Positions 1-7,308 of a stretch of 43,995 nt of DNA are shown in pieces (positions within the stretch are counted from its first letter, which is position 1; the number at the start of each line of letters is the position of its first letter). The notes below the pieces were generated by a model. The model saw nothing but the letters and a program-made list of their open reading frames with translations. It made no database searches and was not told the origin of the DNA. The position numbers were made by a program, and so were the translations under genes. Source of the stretch: an uncultured Methylobacillus sp. (GTDB taxonomy: Bacteria; Pseudomonadota; Gammaproteobacteria; Burkholderiales; Methylophilaceae); NCBI GenBank assembly GCA_946478865.1, contig CAMLDO010000017.1:1-43995 (forward strand), given 5' to 3'.

Positions 1-685
1 GATCGACGCCCTTGGGCATGGCTTCCACGAGCTGGCGCGAGAGCTGCGGGCTGAAACCCGCCCCCAGCAGCGTGCGCATGAGCTCGGCCTTGATCGGGTC
101 GCGTCGTGCGAGTTCACCCCAGGCGAAGCCCGACAGCTGCGATTCCAGCAGGCTGCGCATGCGCTTGAGCTCCTGGGACATCTCGGCGAACAAGGGCTCG
201 GAGTCGTCATCCTCAGGCTCGGGCAGCAACGTGGGCACGTCGTGGCCGAGATTTTCCGGCAAGGCTGCGGTGTCCGGAAGGTCATTGAACAGCGGTAGAC
301 TGCGATCTTCGACAGGCGGCGTGGGCGCCTCGCCCGCAACCTCGCGATAAGCGGATGCGCCTCCGGACGCGGTCGGGCTGCGCAAAGTCTCGAATTGCGC
401 CTTTTTGACGGCGGGCTCGGGGGGCTGCGCGGCTGACTGACGCCGACGCAGGATGGCAGCAATGGTTTCCGGCTGGATGGAGGAATGCTGTTGCGGCTGA
501 GGCTGGCTAAGATGCCCTTGATCATCGTAAGTCAGCGCCTGCACATCGCCATCGGTCACCGCCATGATCTCGACTCCGCCCGGAATACGACGATTGGAAA
601 GGATCAATGCATCGGCCCCCAATGCATCGCGTACCTGTCGCAGTGCTTCCCGGGTAGTGGCACCGATGAATTTACGGACTTTCAT
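1..685 (-). CDS. flhF: Flagellar biosynthesis GTPase FlhF, N-terminal part (partial)
   Basis: The reverse strand from the ATG at 683-685 reads MKVRKFIGATTREALRQVRD and continues open to the window edge, giving about 228 residues. The first 60 residues, including the ALGADALILSNR stretch, are typical of FlhF, the SRP-type GTPase that sets the polar placement and number of flagella at the membrane. After them comes a long Pro/Gln/Glu-rich linker (about residues 60-165) and the start of the helical N domain (ELKRMRSLLESQL). The G domain lies outside the window. An AAAGG-like ribosome site precedes the ATG. The 234-base gap upstream (686-919) should hold its promoter; I see no clear -35/-10 pair and no gene there. 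FlhF normally lies between flhA and flhG/fleN, so a flagellar cluster probably continues to the left. Confidence 0.9.
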   Translation of the reverse strand, partial: MKVRKFIGATTREALRQVRDALGADALILSNRRIPGGVEIMAVTDGDVQALTYDDQGHLSQPQPQQHSSIQPETIAAILRRRQSAAQPPEPAVKKAQFETLRSPTASGGASAYREVAGEAPTPPVEDRSLPLFNDLPDTAALPENLGHDVPTLLPEPEDDDSEPLFAEMSQELKRMRSLLESQLSGFAWGELARRDPIKAELMRTLLGAGFSPQLSRQLVEAMPKGVD

Positions 686-919
686 AGCACCTTTTTCGAG
701 GGGGAAGCGTCCCTTGCGTCATGGAGATGAACGCGCAGGCACAAGCGTTTATTGGAATGAATGGCCACCATGTTTTGCGGCCAAGTTTACCACGGGAAAA
801 GTATAAAAAGGAAAACTGCGCACATGCCGTACGCGTTTTCCTACATGCCGGAAACAATGCCCAGGCTGCTGATTGAAAATCAAAAAAGGAAATCGGCAGC
901 CGTGGGCGATCGGGTGGAT

Positions 920-1423
920 TCAGCGGCCGAGACGACGGGCGATGTAATGATCCAGACTGAGCTTTCCGGCACCGCCGAACAGCAGCGGAAGGAACATCAC
1001 CAGATAGATCAGCGGCAGCTTGTAATTGCCGAAACCGTCGCCCTCCTCGTCCAGAATCCGGTAGCCGCGCAGCAGCTCGGACAAGGTGCTCCAATGCTCC
1101 GGCCAGTGAACGCTGGCAATGGCCACCACCGTGAGGATCATCAGCGAGACACTGAAGAATCGTGTCGCGAGCCCCAGTACCAGCGCGACAGCTCCCAGCA
1201 GTTCGAACCAGGTGGCGATCTGCCAGCTGATTTCAGGCGGCACCAGATTGAATGGAAACGGAAAGGCTAGCTCCGCGAACCAGTTTTGCCCTGTCAGCTT
1301 GGCATAACCGGACTCGCCGAATTCCCATGCCAGCAGCAGACGTAGTGCCACCGGCGGCAAGACCGAGGCCAGATAATCCAGCCAGCCCGTCAGACGGAAA
1401 TAAGGTGCGGCAATCGTGTTCAT
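920..1423 (-). CDS. hvfX: DoxX-family membrane protein of the Hvf locus (HvfX/HvfD-like)
   Basis: The product is 167 residues with four hydrophobic segments (about 15-32, 65-85, 88-105 and 135-150) and the DoxX-type start [18 protein letters not shown]. It is an inner-membrane protein. DoxX proteins are a regular fourth member of HvfA/B/C copper-peptide loci, where they are thought to help maturation or copper/redox handling; their exact reaction is not known to me. It lies 49 bases downstream of hvfC on the same strand, with a strong ribosome site (AAGGGGG) before the ATG at 1421-1423, so it is most likely the last gene of the sigma-antisigma-hvfABC operon. Family assignment is firm; the Hvf role is inferred from position. 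Confidence 0.82.
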   Translation of the reverse strand: MNTIAAPYFRLTGWLDYLASVLPPVALRLLLAWEFGESGYAKLTGQNWFAELAFPFPFNLVPPEISWQIATWFELLGAVALVLGLATRFFSVSLMILTVVAIASVHWPEHWSTLSELLRGYRILDEEGDGFGNYKLPLIYLVMFLPLLFGGAGKLSLDHYIARRLGR

Positions 1424-1472
1424 GTTTTCCCCCTTGAGTCAGTGTGTATAACTTGGTCGGGAGAAAGCGGAA

Positions 1473-2228
1473 TTACTTACAGGGAATAGCCCCCAATATC
1501 GCACCGCGATCGCGCAATTCCTGCAGAATGCCATCGCCGAAAGCAATGACCTGAGCCGTATCATGATGTCCCAGCGAGCGGGCGATTTGCGATAGCGCAG
1601 CACGACCTGTATGCGCACCGCCTTGCAGCAGTTGGATCAGTTGAGCGCTCACCGGATTGATTTCGTTGAATTTCACCTCGTCCGCAGCGTCGCGGAATAC
1701 CAGCAGCCATAAAGCTTCGGGTAAAGGCTGGCTCGGCTTGAAGCGTGGCGAAATCTTCTGCACCGGCCAATCGTAGGACAGCAGCATGAGTGCAGGCGTA
1801 AGCACGGGGATGTTGTCCAGCAGATCGATATTCGCCTCCCAGCCGGAAGGCAGTGGCGCATCGGAAACAGCGACGGCAAGCTCCACCCATTCGTAATGCG
1901 CAAGCTGCGGCAGGAACGGAGGTATGTTTTGCACCTCAGCCTCGTTGAGCCAGCGCAGGAACTCCTCCGGAATTTGCCGGAACAGCGGCGTCATACAGCG
2001 ATGCATTGCGAAAAACTCGCGCACCAGTCGCTGCCAGCGGCGCACGCCCAACACCTTGCGGCAAACCGGAAAGCCGCTGGACAGGGTGCTTTCCATGTTG
2101 TTGAACAGCAGTTCGGCGTAGATGGCGATGCGCTTGGCATTGACACCGGGCGGCCGCGGCGCGGACTTCGGGCTGCGCGCATAGGCGCAGAAGGCTTGCT
2201 GGTATTGCTGGAGTTCGCTCTGACTCAT
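1473..2228 (-). CDS. hvfC: HvfC-family RiPP maturation partner (DUF2063)
   Basis: The 251-residue protein starts MSQSELQQYQQAFCAYARSP and carries a DUF2063-type N-terminal domain (FCAYARSP, INDAERKRIAIYAELLFNN-like region at about 30-45, GFPVCRKVLG) and a C-terminal region matching HvfC. HvfC partners the iron enzyme HvfB and presents the precursor peptide for cysteine modification. The start is the ATG at 2226-2228, which overlaps the hvfB stop by four bases (ATGA), a sign of translational coupling; the open frame continues upstream but that part is hvfB read in the wrong frame. The overlap and the order hvfA-hvfB-hvfC match known loci. It acts in the cytoplasm. Confidence 0.85.
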   Translation of the reverse strand: MSQSELQQYQQAFCAYARSPKSAPRPPGVNAKRIAIYAELLFNNMESTLSSGFPVCRKVLGVRRWQRLVREFFAMHRCMTPLFRQIPEEFLRWLNEAEVQNIPPFLPQLAHYEWVELAVAVSDAPLPSGWEANIDLLDNIPVLTPALMLLSYDWPVQKISPRFKPSQPLPEALWLLVFRDAADEVKFNEINPVSAQLIQLLQGGAHTGRAALSQIARSLGHHDTAQVIAFGDGILQELRDRGAILGAIPCK

Positions 2229-3076
2229 GCGTGAATCGCAGTCGGCTCCACCAGCCAAGGCTGCTGCAGCGCCGCAATGCGTCCGACCTCTTCCGCCAGT
2301 GCGGACAACGGCGGAATGTTGAAATCGCGCTCCAGCAATGTCGGGCGTACGCCGAACAGGCGATAAGCCTCGGCCAGCAGTTCCCACACCGGATCGATCA
2401 CGGTTTCTCCGTGGGTATCGATGACGAGGTCCGGCCCCTTGCGCAAATGCCCGGCAGTGTGGATGTAGACAATGCGTTCGCCCGGCAAGCTGCGTAGATA
2501 TGCCAGCGGATCGAATTTGAAGTTGATGCTGTTGACGTAGATATTGTTGACGTCGAGATGCAGGTCGCAATCGGCTTCTTCCAGCACTGCGCGCACGAAA
2601 GCGGGCTCATCCATTTCCGAAATCGGGGCGGCGACATAGAACGATGCATTCTCGACAGCGATGCGCCGTTCCAGAATGTCCTGCGTGCGGCGTATGCGCG
2701 CCGCGACATACTTGACGGCCTCTTCGGTGAACGGAATCGGCAGCAGATCGTACAGATAGCCGCCGTCGCTGCAATAGCTGAGGTGCTCGGTGTAAAGCGG
2801 GATACGGTACTGGTCGAGAAACTGCTTCACCCGCTTGAGGAATACTTCGTTGAGCGGATCCGGCCCGCCCAGCGAGAGCGAAAGACCATGGCATGCAATC
2901 GGATAGCGTTCGGCGAACCAGTCGAGCTGCTTGCGCGGCCGGCCGCCGATGCCTATCCAGTTTTCCGGGGCGATCTCGAAGAAATCGATGCATTCCGGTA
3001 CTCCGGCCTGCAGCGCGGGGATCAGCTCGCGCTTGAGGCCGAGACCGGCACCGCGGATATCTTCGAGTCGCGCCAT
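2225..3076 (-). CDS. hvfB: HvfB-family multinuclear non-haem iron oxidase (MNIO, DUF692)
   Basis: This 283-residue DUF692/MNIO enzyme has a TIM-barrel fold whose iron ligands are visible: TEHLSY (His), IAVENASFYV (Glu), DLHLDVNNIYVNS (Asp/Asn), YIHTAGH (His), DTHGE (Asp/His) and LLERDFNIP (Glu/Asp). The start region GAGLGLKREL is typical of the family. MNIO enzymes oxidise cysteines in precursor peptides; in HvfA/bufferin peptides the Cys in EGKCG-type motifs becomes a sulfur/oxygen heterocycle that binds copper. I chose the ATG at 3074-3076, five bases after the hvfA stop, because residues upstream of it look random and the ribosome site overlaps the hvfA end. It acts with HvfC on the HvfA product. 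Confidence 0.92.
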   Translation of the reverse strand: MARLEDIRGAGLGLKRELIPALQAGVPECIDFFEIAPENWIGIGGRPRKQLDWFAERYPIACHGLSLSLGGPDPLNEVFLKRVKQFLDQYRIPLYTEHLSYCSDGGYLYDLLPIPFTEEAVKYVAARIRRTQDILERRIAVENASFYVAAPISEMDEPAFVRAVLEEADCDLHLDVNNIYVNSINFKFDPLAYLRSLPGERIVYIHTAGHLRKGPDLVIDTHGETVIDPVWELLAEAYRLFGVRPTLLERDFNIPPLSALAEEVGRIAALQQPWLVEPTAIHA

Positions 3077-3081
3077 CTTAC

Positions 3082-3426
3082 TCAGGACTTGTTGCCGCAG
3101 GAGCCTTCCTTGTCCTTTTTGTCTGCTCCGCAATTGCCTTCCTTGGCTTTCTTGTCGGCGCCGCAGTTACCTTCCTTGCTCTCCTTGGCGCCACAGTTGC
3201 CTTCTTCGGCCTTTTTCTTCTTCATGTTGGCGCCGCACTTGCCGGCACCGCACTTGCCGTCCTTCATTTTCTCGCCGCCTTCGTGATGGTCAGCCACCAT
3301 GTACCCGGAAGACAGGCTCTTGAGTGCGAACGGATTTTCTGCGGCATTGACTACCGGGGTTGCACCGACAGCCGCGGCAAAAGCGCCGCCGAGAACCAGA
3401 GCCAGGGTTTTATTTTGCGTTTTCAT
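3082..3426 (-). CDS. hvfA: HvfA-family RiPP metallophore precursor with six CG motifs
   Basis: The 114-residue precursor has an N-terminal Sec-type signal (MKTQNKTLALVLGGAFAAAV, cleavage near residue 29, VNAAEN), a short spacer, then a Lys-rich tail with six cysteines at residues 59, 64, 78, 88, 99 and 110. They sit in DGKCG, GAGKCG, three EGNCG and one EGSCG. HvfA peptides are exported after cysteine modification by HvfB/HvfC and bind copper in the periplasm. Classical motifs are EGKCG; here the residue before Cys is mostly Asn. The start is the ATG at 3424-3426 with a good GGAG ribosome site; an upstream in-frame Met is less likely. It lies 23 bases after the anti-sigma gene. Confidence 0.93.
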   Translation of the reverse strand: MKTQNKTLALVLGGAFAAAVGATPVVNAAENPFALKSLSSGYMVADHHEGGEKMKDGKCGAGKCGANMKKKKAEEGNCGAKESKEGNCGADKKAKEGNCGADKKDKEGSCGNKS

Positions 3427-3449
3427 CAGTTTCTCCTTCAAGTTGGACA

Positions 3450-3746
3450 TCAATCGGTTGAATGTTGATCGGGATTCCGCCGTGCCTCATCGATCCGGCT
3501 GGCCTGCATCGCCATTGCCGCCGCAATGCGCTCGCGCGCCTGCTGCGACAGTTCGACTCCAGGCGAGTTCTCGGCTGCGTGCCGCATGTGCGTCAGAGCG
3601 GCGCGCAGCAATTTCAACTGCCGCACAAAGTTCGTACAAGCATCGCACAGCAGCAGATGGAAGCGCAGTGCAATGCGCTGACGCAGCGGCAACCGCTCCT
3701 CCATCGCGCGGGAGGCGAGTTGCGTGGCATGTCTGCAATCCAGCAT
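3450..3746 (-). CDS. Small zinc-finger protein, probable anti-sigma factor
   Basis: The 98-residue protein begins MLDCRHATQLASRAMEERLP and contains HLLLCDACTNF, giving the Cys/His...HxxxCxxC arrangement of zf-HC2 anti-sigma domains (about residues 1-45). The remainder is helical, with no membrane segment, so it would be a soluble zinc-binding anti-sigma. Its ATG at 3744-3746 overlaps the sigma-factor stop by four bases (ATGA) and is preceded by a strong GGGAGGG ribosome site, which decides this start over a longer one at 3779. Position directly after an ECF sigma gene and before hvfA argues that it holds the sigma factor inactive until a metal or redox signal. That signal is inferred, not visible. 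Confidence 0.78.
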   Translation of the reverse strand: MLDCRHATQLASRAMEERLPLRQRIALRFHLLLCDACTNFVRQLKLLRAALTHMRHAAENSPGVELSQQARERIAAAMAMQASRIDEARRNPDQHSTD

Positions 3747-4315
3747 CAGTGCCCTCCCAACCAGTTCATTTCGAGACATTTCCTCAGACCCATGCGGGCA
3801 CGGTAAAGCATCACCCAGGCATTGGTCGGCGTAATCGACAATTCCTTACAGATTTCTTCGTTGTCTTCCTCGATGATTTCGCGCAGCAGGAAAAGTCGCG
3901 CCAGTTTCCTGGGCAAACGGTCCATGCATTCCTGCAACGCTTTGAGGAACTGGTCCTGTTGCAACAGGCTTCCCGGATCGCCCCACGCCAGGGGAGGTTC
4001 GATCCAGTGGCCATCGTCGTCGGAGAAAAATTCCTCCATTCCGGGCGTCTCGTCGGGAAGTTCGTCGGGCACGTCGAGCGGAGCCTCGCGTTGCAAACGG
4101 CGAAAATGATCGATGATCTTGTGCTTGAGTATGCCGGTCAGCCAGGTGCGGGGCGAAGCATTCCCGGCATATCCGCTGCCTTGCAAGGCAGCCAGCAATG
4201 TTTCCTGAACCGCGTCTTCCGCGAGGTGAGGATCGCGCAGCCGGACCAGTGCGTAGCGATACAGGTAGTCGCCGTGCTCTGCCAGCCAGTCGTGCATGTT
4301 GTTCTGGTTTTTCAT
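3746..4315 (-). CDS. ECF-type RNA polymerase sigma factor
   Basis: This is a 189-residue sigma-70 family protein. Region 2 is at about residues 8-75 (YLYRYALVRLRDPHLAEDAVQET, PRTWLTGILKHKIIDHFRR) and region 4 at about 125-180 (LPRKLARLFLLREI, ICKELSITPTNAWVMLYRAR). Between them lies an acidic linker (DELPDETPGMEEFFSDDDG). It should direct transcription of its own operon, including the anti-sigma and hvfABC genes downstream. The start is uncertain: ATG codons at 4315 and 4324 are both possible and neither has a good ribosome site. The gene is divergent from the EF-hand gene at 4471 across a short regulatory region. Related sigma factors often precede copper-peptide operons; the inducing signal here is unknown. 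Confidence 0.9.
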   Translation of the reverse strand: MKNQNNMHDWLAEHGDYLYRYALVRLRDPHLAEDAVQETLLAALQGSGYAGNASPRTWLTGILKHKIIDHFRRLQREAPLDVPDELPDETPGMEEFFSDDDGHWIEPPLAWGDPGSLLQQDQFLKALQECMDRLPRKLARLFLLREIIEEDNEEICKELSITPTNAWVMLYRARMGLRKCLEMNWLGGH

Positions 4316-4425
4316 GCGGCACATTCAATCATGAATGCGCTTTTTTATCTATGAAATTTAGATGGTTAGCATGGACTACGTAAGGAATTCGCAGACTCTT
4401 CGACCAATGCTCAGCCATAACGGCT

Positions 4426-4439
4426 TTCCTGCGCAGGAA
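4426..4439. promoter_or_regulatory. 14-bp perfect palindrome in divergent intergenic region
   Basis: TTCCTGCGCAGGAA is a perfect palindrome placed about 110 bases before the sigma-factor start and 32 bases before the EF-hand start. Its position between two divergent genes suggests an operator for a dimeric regulator or part of an ECF promoter. No matching regulator motif is recognised. Confidence 0.35.
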
Positions 4440-4470
4440 TCTTCCCAATCCAAATTAAAAGGAGAGCATC

Positions 4471-4944
4471 ATGAATCAAACATTCAATCGATTTACCCTC
4501 GCCGCCTGCGCATTGCTTTCAGTCGCTGCGCTTACACCGGCACAAGCGGATACCACGCTTGCAACCGGCGGCTACAGCCGTGAATTCCAGAAAATCGGCA
4601 TGATGAAAATGCTGGACGACAATGGCGACCACATGGTTTCCAGCAACGAATTCAGCAATTACTTCACGCTGGTGTTCGAAGAACTGGACACCAACCGCGA
4701 CGGCACGCTCGATACAAAAGAATGGGTTGGCACGAAAGGCCAGCAAGACATCAGCGTCGCCACGGGTGGTTTCAGCCGTGAGCTTCGCACGCTCAAGATG
4801 ATGGGCATTATGGACAGCGACGGTGATCACAAGGTGACGAAAGACGAATTTCTGAAGTATCAGCAGCGCGTCTTCAGCACCATGGCTGGCACTGCAACGG
4901 CGATCGACCCGCAGAACTGGCTGCGCAACATCACGCATAACTGA
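4471..4944 (+). CDS. Secreted EF-hand calcium-binding protein
   Basis: The 157-residue protein has a Sec signal peptide (residues 1-26, ending AQADTT) and three EF-hand loops: 49-60 (DDNGDHMVSSNE), 73-84 (DTNRDGTLDTKE, canonical) and 115-126 (DSDGDHKVTKDE). Loops 1 and 3 keep the acidic ligands at positions 1, 3, 5 and 12 but have His at position 6, where Gly is usual. The two halves (ATGGYSREF... and ATGGFSREL...) are an internal duplication. The location is probably periplasmic. A strong ribosome site (AAAAGGAGAG) precedes the ATG. It is divergent from the sigma/hvf operon and may share its control; its role is unknown. Confidence 0.85.
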   Translation: MNQTFNRFTLAACALLSVAALTPAQADTTLATGGYSREFQKIGMMKMLDDNGDHMVSSNEFSNYFTLVFEELDTNRDGTLDTKEWVGTKGQQDISVATGGFSRELRTLKMMGIMDSDGDHKVTKDEFLKYQQRVFSTMAGTATAIDPQNWLRNITHN

Positions 4945-4958
4945 ACGACGATGCACTG

Positions 4959-4987
4959 AAAAAAGGCCGGTTTGCCCGGCCTTTTTT
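4959..4987. terminator. Bidirectional rho-independent terminator
   Basis: AAAAAAGGCCGG, a TTTGC loop and CCGGCCTTTTTT form a 12-bp perfect stem with T tracts on both strands. It lies between the convergent EF-hand gene and the end of the rnf operon (TVP38 gene stop at 4987) and should serve both. Confidence 0.9.
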
Positions 4988-5550
4988 CATGTCAGGCCGA
5001 AAATCTTCGACAGCGAATCGAAGAACAGGCAATACAGGGCTATGGGGAGAGGAAGCCCAAGCAGGGTACCGTACAGGTAATGACGAAAACGGATGCCGGA
5101 CAAGGCAAGCGCATAATTGAGCGCGGGCAGCGTCTGAAACAGCAGCCTGAGCAGAAAAACCGCAACCACGGGCCGCGCATCCAGCCGCGCCAGAATCCGC
5201 TTGGCTAACGGGCTCTCCAGCTTTCTCAAGGAATCGCCACCAATGAGCCGGATCAGGAAAAACGTCATGATGCAGGACAGGGACGCCGCGATATAAATCG
5301 CGATGCCTCCTTTCATGGGCCCCAGCGTCAAGACCGCCACGGCAAGGAAGGCCCAGCCGGGAATCTGGGCGAGATTACCGAGGGCGAACGCGACCGTAAA
5401 CAACAGCAGGCCGATGACCTCATGCTCGAGCAGCTTTTGCTGCAGGTAATCGCGACCGAGGTGATCGCGCAGCCCGGTAGTTTCGTACAGCAAAAAAATC
5501 AGCCCTACGAACAGGGCGACGGCAATGAGACGACGATGCGACTCTTTCAT
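4987..5550 (-). CDS. TVP38/TMEM64 (DedA-like) membrane protein
   Basis: The 187-residue integral membrane protein starts MKESHRRLIAVALFVGLIFL and has about five hydrophobic segments. The VTT/SNARE-associated signature is visible: GNLAQIPGWAFLAVAVLTLGP, then an R-L-D-A-R-P-V-V-A-V-F-L-L-R-L stretch and NYALALSGIRFRHYLYGTLLG. Relatives are DedA-type proteins linked to lipid scrambling or membrane homeostasis. The ATG at 5548-5550 overlaps the DUF1841 stop by four bases (ATGA); a longer reading frame upstream is DUF1841 out of frame. It is the last gene of the rnf-nth operon and ends in the bidirectional terminator. No functional tie to Rnf is visible beyond co-transcription. Confidence 0.85.
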   Translation of the reverse strand: MKESHRRLIAVALFVGLIFLLYETTGLRDHLGRDYLQQKLLEHEVIGLLLFTVAFALGNLAQIPGWAFLAVAVLTLGPMKGGIAIYIAASLSCIMTFFLIRLIGGDSLRKLESPLAKRILARLDARPVVAVFLLRLLFQTLPALNYALALSGIRFRHYLYGTLLGLPLPIALYCLFFDSLSKIFGLT

Positions 5551-5984
5551 GCCCCTGCCACGCGCTGGATGGCTTCCAGATAAGCCATCTGATCCGGCGC
5601 GGTTCTGTCGCGCTGCGCGCGCCATATCGTTTCAGCCAGACACTCCATCAAATCATGCTGCGCCGTCATTTCATCGCCGTGTTTTTCACGCAGGGTACGG
5701 TAAGCAGCGGCGATTCCGGGTGGCTGGTCGATGGACAACTGCTCCATGATCGACAGGTGCAAGCTCATGTGCAGAAAGGGATTGGTCTCGCCCATTTCCG
5801 GGAAATATTCCTGCTCGCGGTAGCGCTCTGGCGCATCGAGTACGTGATGGTATTCCGGATGTCCCTGCATGACCTGTACGGCCATGCCCTCAAGCGGAGT
5901 GAGCGCTTCGCTCGCACGAAACTTGCGCCAAGCCTCGAAGAAAAACTGCCTGACCTGATCGCGGCTGGGGTTGAACAGGCTCAC
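5547..5984 (-). CDS. DUF1841 family protein
   Basis: The 145-residue cytoplasmic protein starts (V/M)SLFNPSRDQVRQFFFEAWRK and carries the DUF1841 signatures VMQGHPEYHHVL, NPFLHMSLHLSIMEQLSIDQ and HDLMECLAETIWRAQR. The His-rich NPFLHMSLH segment hints at metal or substrate binding, but no function is established to my knowledge. I chose the GTG at 5982-5984: it overlaps the nth stop (GTGA) and has AAGGA seven bases upstream. DUF1841 next to nth is a common arrangement in betaproteobacteria, suggesting co-transcription rather than shared function. Confidence 0.85.
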   Translation of the reverse strand: MSLFNPSRDQVRQFFFEAWRKFRASEALTPLEGMAVQVMQGHPEYHHVLDAPERYREQEYFPEMGETNPFLHMSLHLSIMEQLSIDQPPGIAAAYRTLREKHGDEMTAQHDLMECLAETIWRAQRDRTAPDQMAYLEAIQRVAGA

Positions 5985-6619
5985 AGCGAGTATTCCTTGG
6001 CCTTGTATTCGCACAAGTCGTTAATCACGCAGTCGCTGCACTTGGGCTTGCGCGCCACGCATATGTAGCGGCCATGCAGGATCAGCAAATGGTGTGCATC
6101 GTGCAGGTATTCCTTGGGCGTGGTCTTGACCAGCTTCTGCTCGACTTCCAGCGGCGTTTTTCCGGGGGCGAGTCCGATGCGGTTACCAAGGCGGAAAATA
6201 TGCGTATCCACGGCGATGGTGGGATGACCGAAAGCCGTATTGAGGATCACGTTGGCGGTCTTGCGACCTACGCCGGGCAGGCTTTCCAGCGCCTCGCGGT
6301 TGTCTGGCACCTCGCCGCCGTACTGGTCAACCAGGATGCGGCAGGTGGCGATGACGTTCTTGGCCTTGCTGCGGTAGAGACCGATGGTCTTGATGTAGTG
6401 TTCCAGCCCTTCCACGCCCAGCGCGAGGATCGCCTGCGGCGTGTTCGCCACCGGATACAGCTTGGCGGTGGCAATGTTGACCCCCTTGTCGGTAGCTTGC
6501 GCCGACAGGATGACAGCAATCAGCAGTTCGAAGGTGCTGGAGTGTTGGAGCTCAGTAGTGGGATTGGGAATCGCTTCAGCGAGACGGCGAAAAATCTCGC
6601 GACGCTTTTCGGCATTCAT
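5981..6619 (-). CDS. nth: Endonuclease III, DNA glycosylase/AP lyase
   Basis: The 212-residue enzyme has all hallmarks of Nth: the helix-hairpin-helix with catalytic Lys (LPGVGRKTANVIL), the catalytic Asp (VDTHIFRLGNR), and a C-terminal [4Fe-4S] loop with the canonical C-x6-C-x2-C-x5-C spacing (CVARKPKCSDCVINDLC). It removes oxidised pyrimidines and cleaves the abasic site. It starts eight bases after the rnfE stop. The rnf-nth linkage is also seen in E. coli (rsxABCDGE-nth). Length matches the family. Confidence 0.97.
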   Translation of the reverse strand: MNAEKRREIFRRLAEAIPNPTTELQHSSTFELLIAVILSAQATDKGVNIATAKLYPVANTPQAILALGVEGLEHYIKTIGLYRSKAKNVIATCRILVDQYGGEVPDNREALESLPGVGRKTANVILNTAFGHPTIAVDTHIFRLGNRIGLAPGKTPLEVEQKLVKTTPKEYLHDAHHLLILHGRYICVARKPKCSDCVINDLCEYKAKEYSL

Positions 6620-6627
6620 TCGCAGGC

Positions 6628-7305
6628 TCAGTGGCTTGCCGCGAGTTCAACTGGAGCGGCAGGCTGGGCCGCAGCCTTGCGGCTTTCCATCCAGTTGCGG
6701 CCGGCGATCAGCAGCCCCAGGCCGATGAATGCACCCGGAGGCAGGATCGCCAGCAGGAAGCCCTGATAATCGGGCACGACCGTCACCATGAATTGTTTGG
6801 CTGCCGGGCCGAGCGCGAGGTCGAGGCCAGAGAACAGCGTGCCTTTGCCTACCACTTCACGCATGCCGCCGAGTAGGCTCAACACCAGCGTCAGGCCCAG
6901 GCCCATCATGAAACCATCGGCCATGGACGGAAGGGTCGGGTTCTTCGCAGCAAAGGCCTCAACGCGTGCCAGCACGATACAGTTGGTCACGATGAGCGGG
7001 ATGAAGATACCCAGCACCTTGTGCAGCGGGTGCATATAGGCGTTCATGCCGAGGTCGATCACCGTCACCAGCGCGGCGATGATGAGGATGAACACCGGGA
7101 TGCGGATCTCGTCCGGCACCCAGCGCCGCACCGGCGCTACCGCGCCATTGCTCGCCGCCATCACGAAGGCGGTGGCGAGGCCGAGCGAGAAACCGTTGAC
7201 CACCGTGCTGGTGACCGCCAGCGTCGGGCATAACCCGAGCAGTTGCACCACACCGGGATTCTGCTTCCACAGTCCGTTGTCGATGATTTCGCGATAGTCA
7301 GCCAC
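6628..7305 (-). CDS. rnfE: Ion-translocating electron transport complex subunit RnfE
   Basis: The 225-residue polytopic protein starts (M)ADYREIIDNGLWKQNPG and continues GLCPTLAVTSTVVNGFSLGLATAFVM, the Rnf/Nqr signature of the RnfE-NqrD family. Membrane helices run to about residue 200 and the tail is Ala/Pro-rich. With RnfA it forms the membrane core holding an intramembrane iron-sulfur cluster. The start is a GTG at 7303-7305 with a very good AAAGGAG site, three bases after the rnfG stop, so it is the only rnf gene here not overlapping its upstream neighbour. Confidence 0.95.
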   Translation of the reverse strand: MADYREIIDNGLWKQNPGVVQLLGLCPTLAVTSTVVNGFSLGLATAFVMAASNGAVAPVRRWVPDEIRIPVFILIIAALVTVIDLGMNAYMHPLHKVLGIFIPLIVTNCIVLARVEAFAAKNPTLPSMADGFMMGLGLTLVLSLLGGMREVVGKGTLFSGLDLALGPAAKQFMVTVVPDYQGFLLAILPPGAFIGLGLLIAGRNWMESRKAAAQPAAPVELAASH

Positions 7306-7308
7306 GAT

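Noticed and set aside
2229..2570. N-terminal extension of hvfC in its open frame
   Set aside because: The extra residues come from hvfB read out of frame, and the ATGA overlap gives a better start.
3299..4354. Plus-strand open frame of 351 codons opposite hvfA, the anti-sigma and the sigma gene
   Set aside because: It is the antisense shadow of three genes with clear families, and its product is low-complexity without domain signals.
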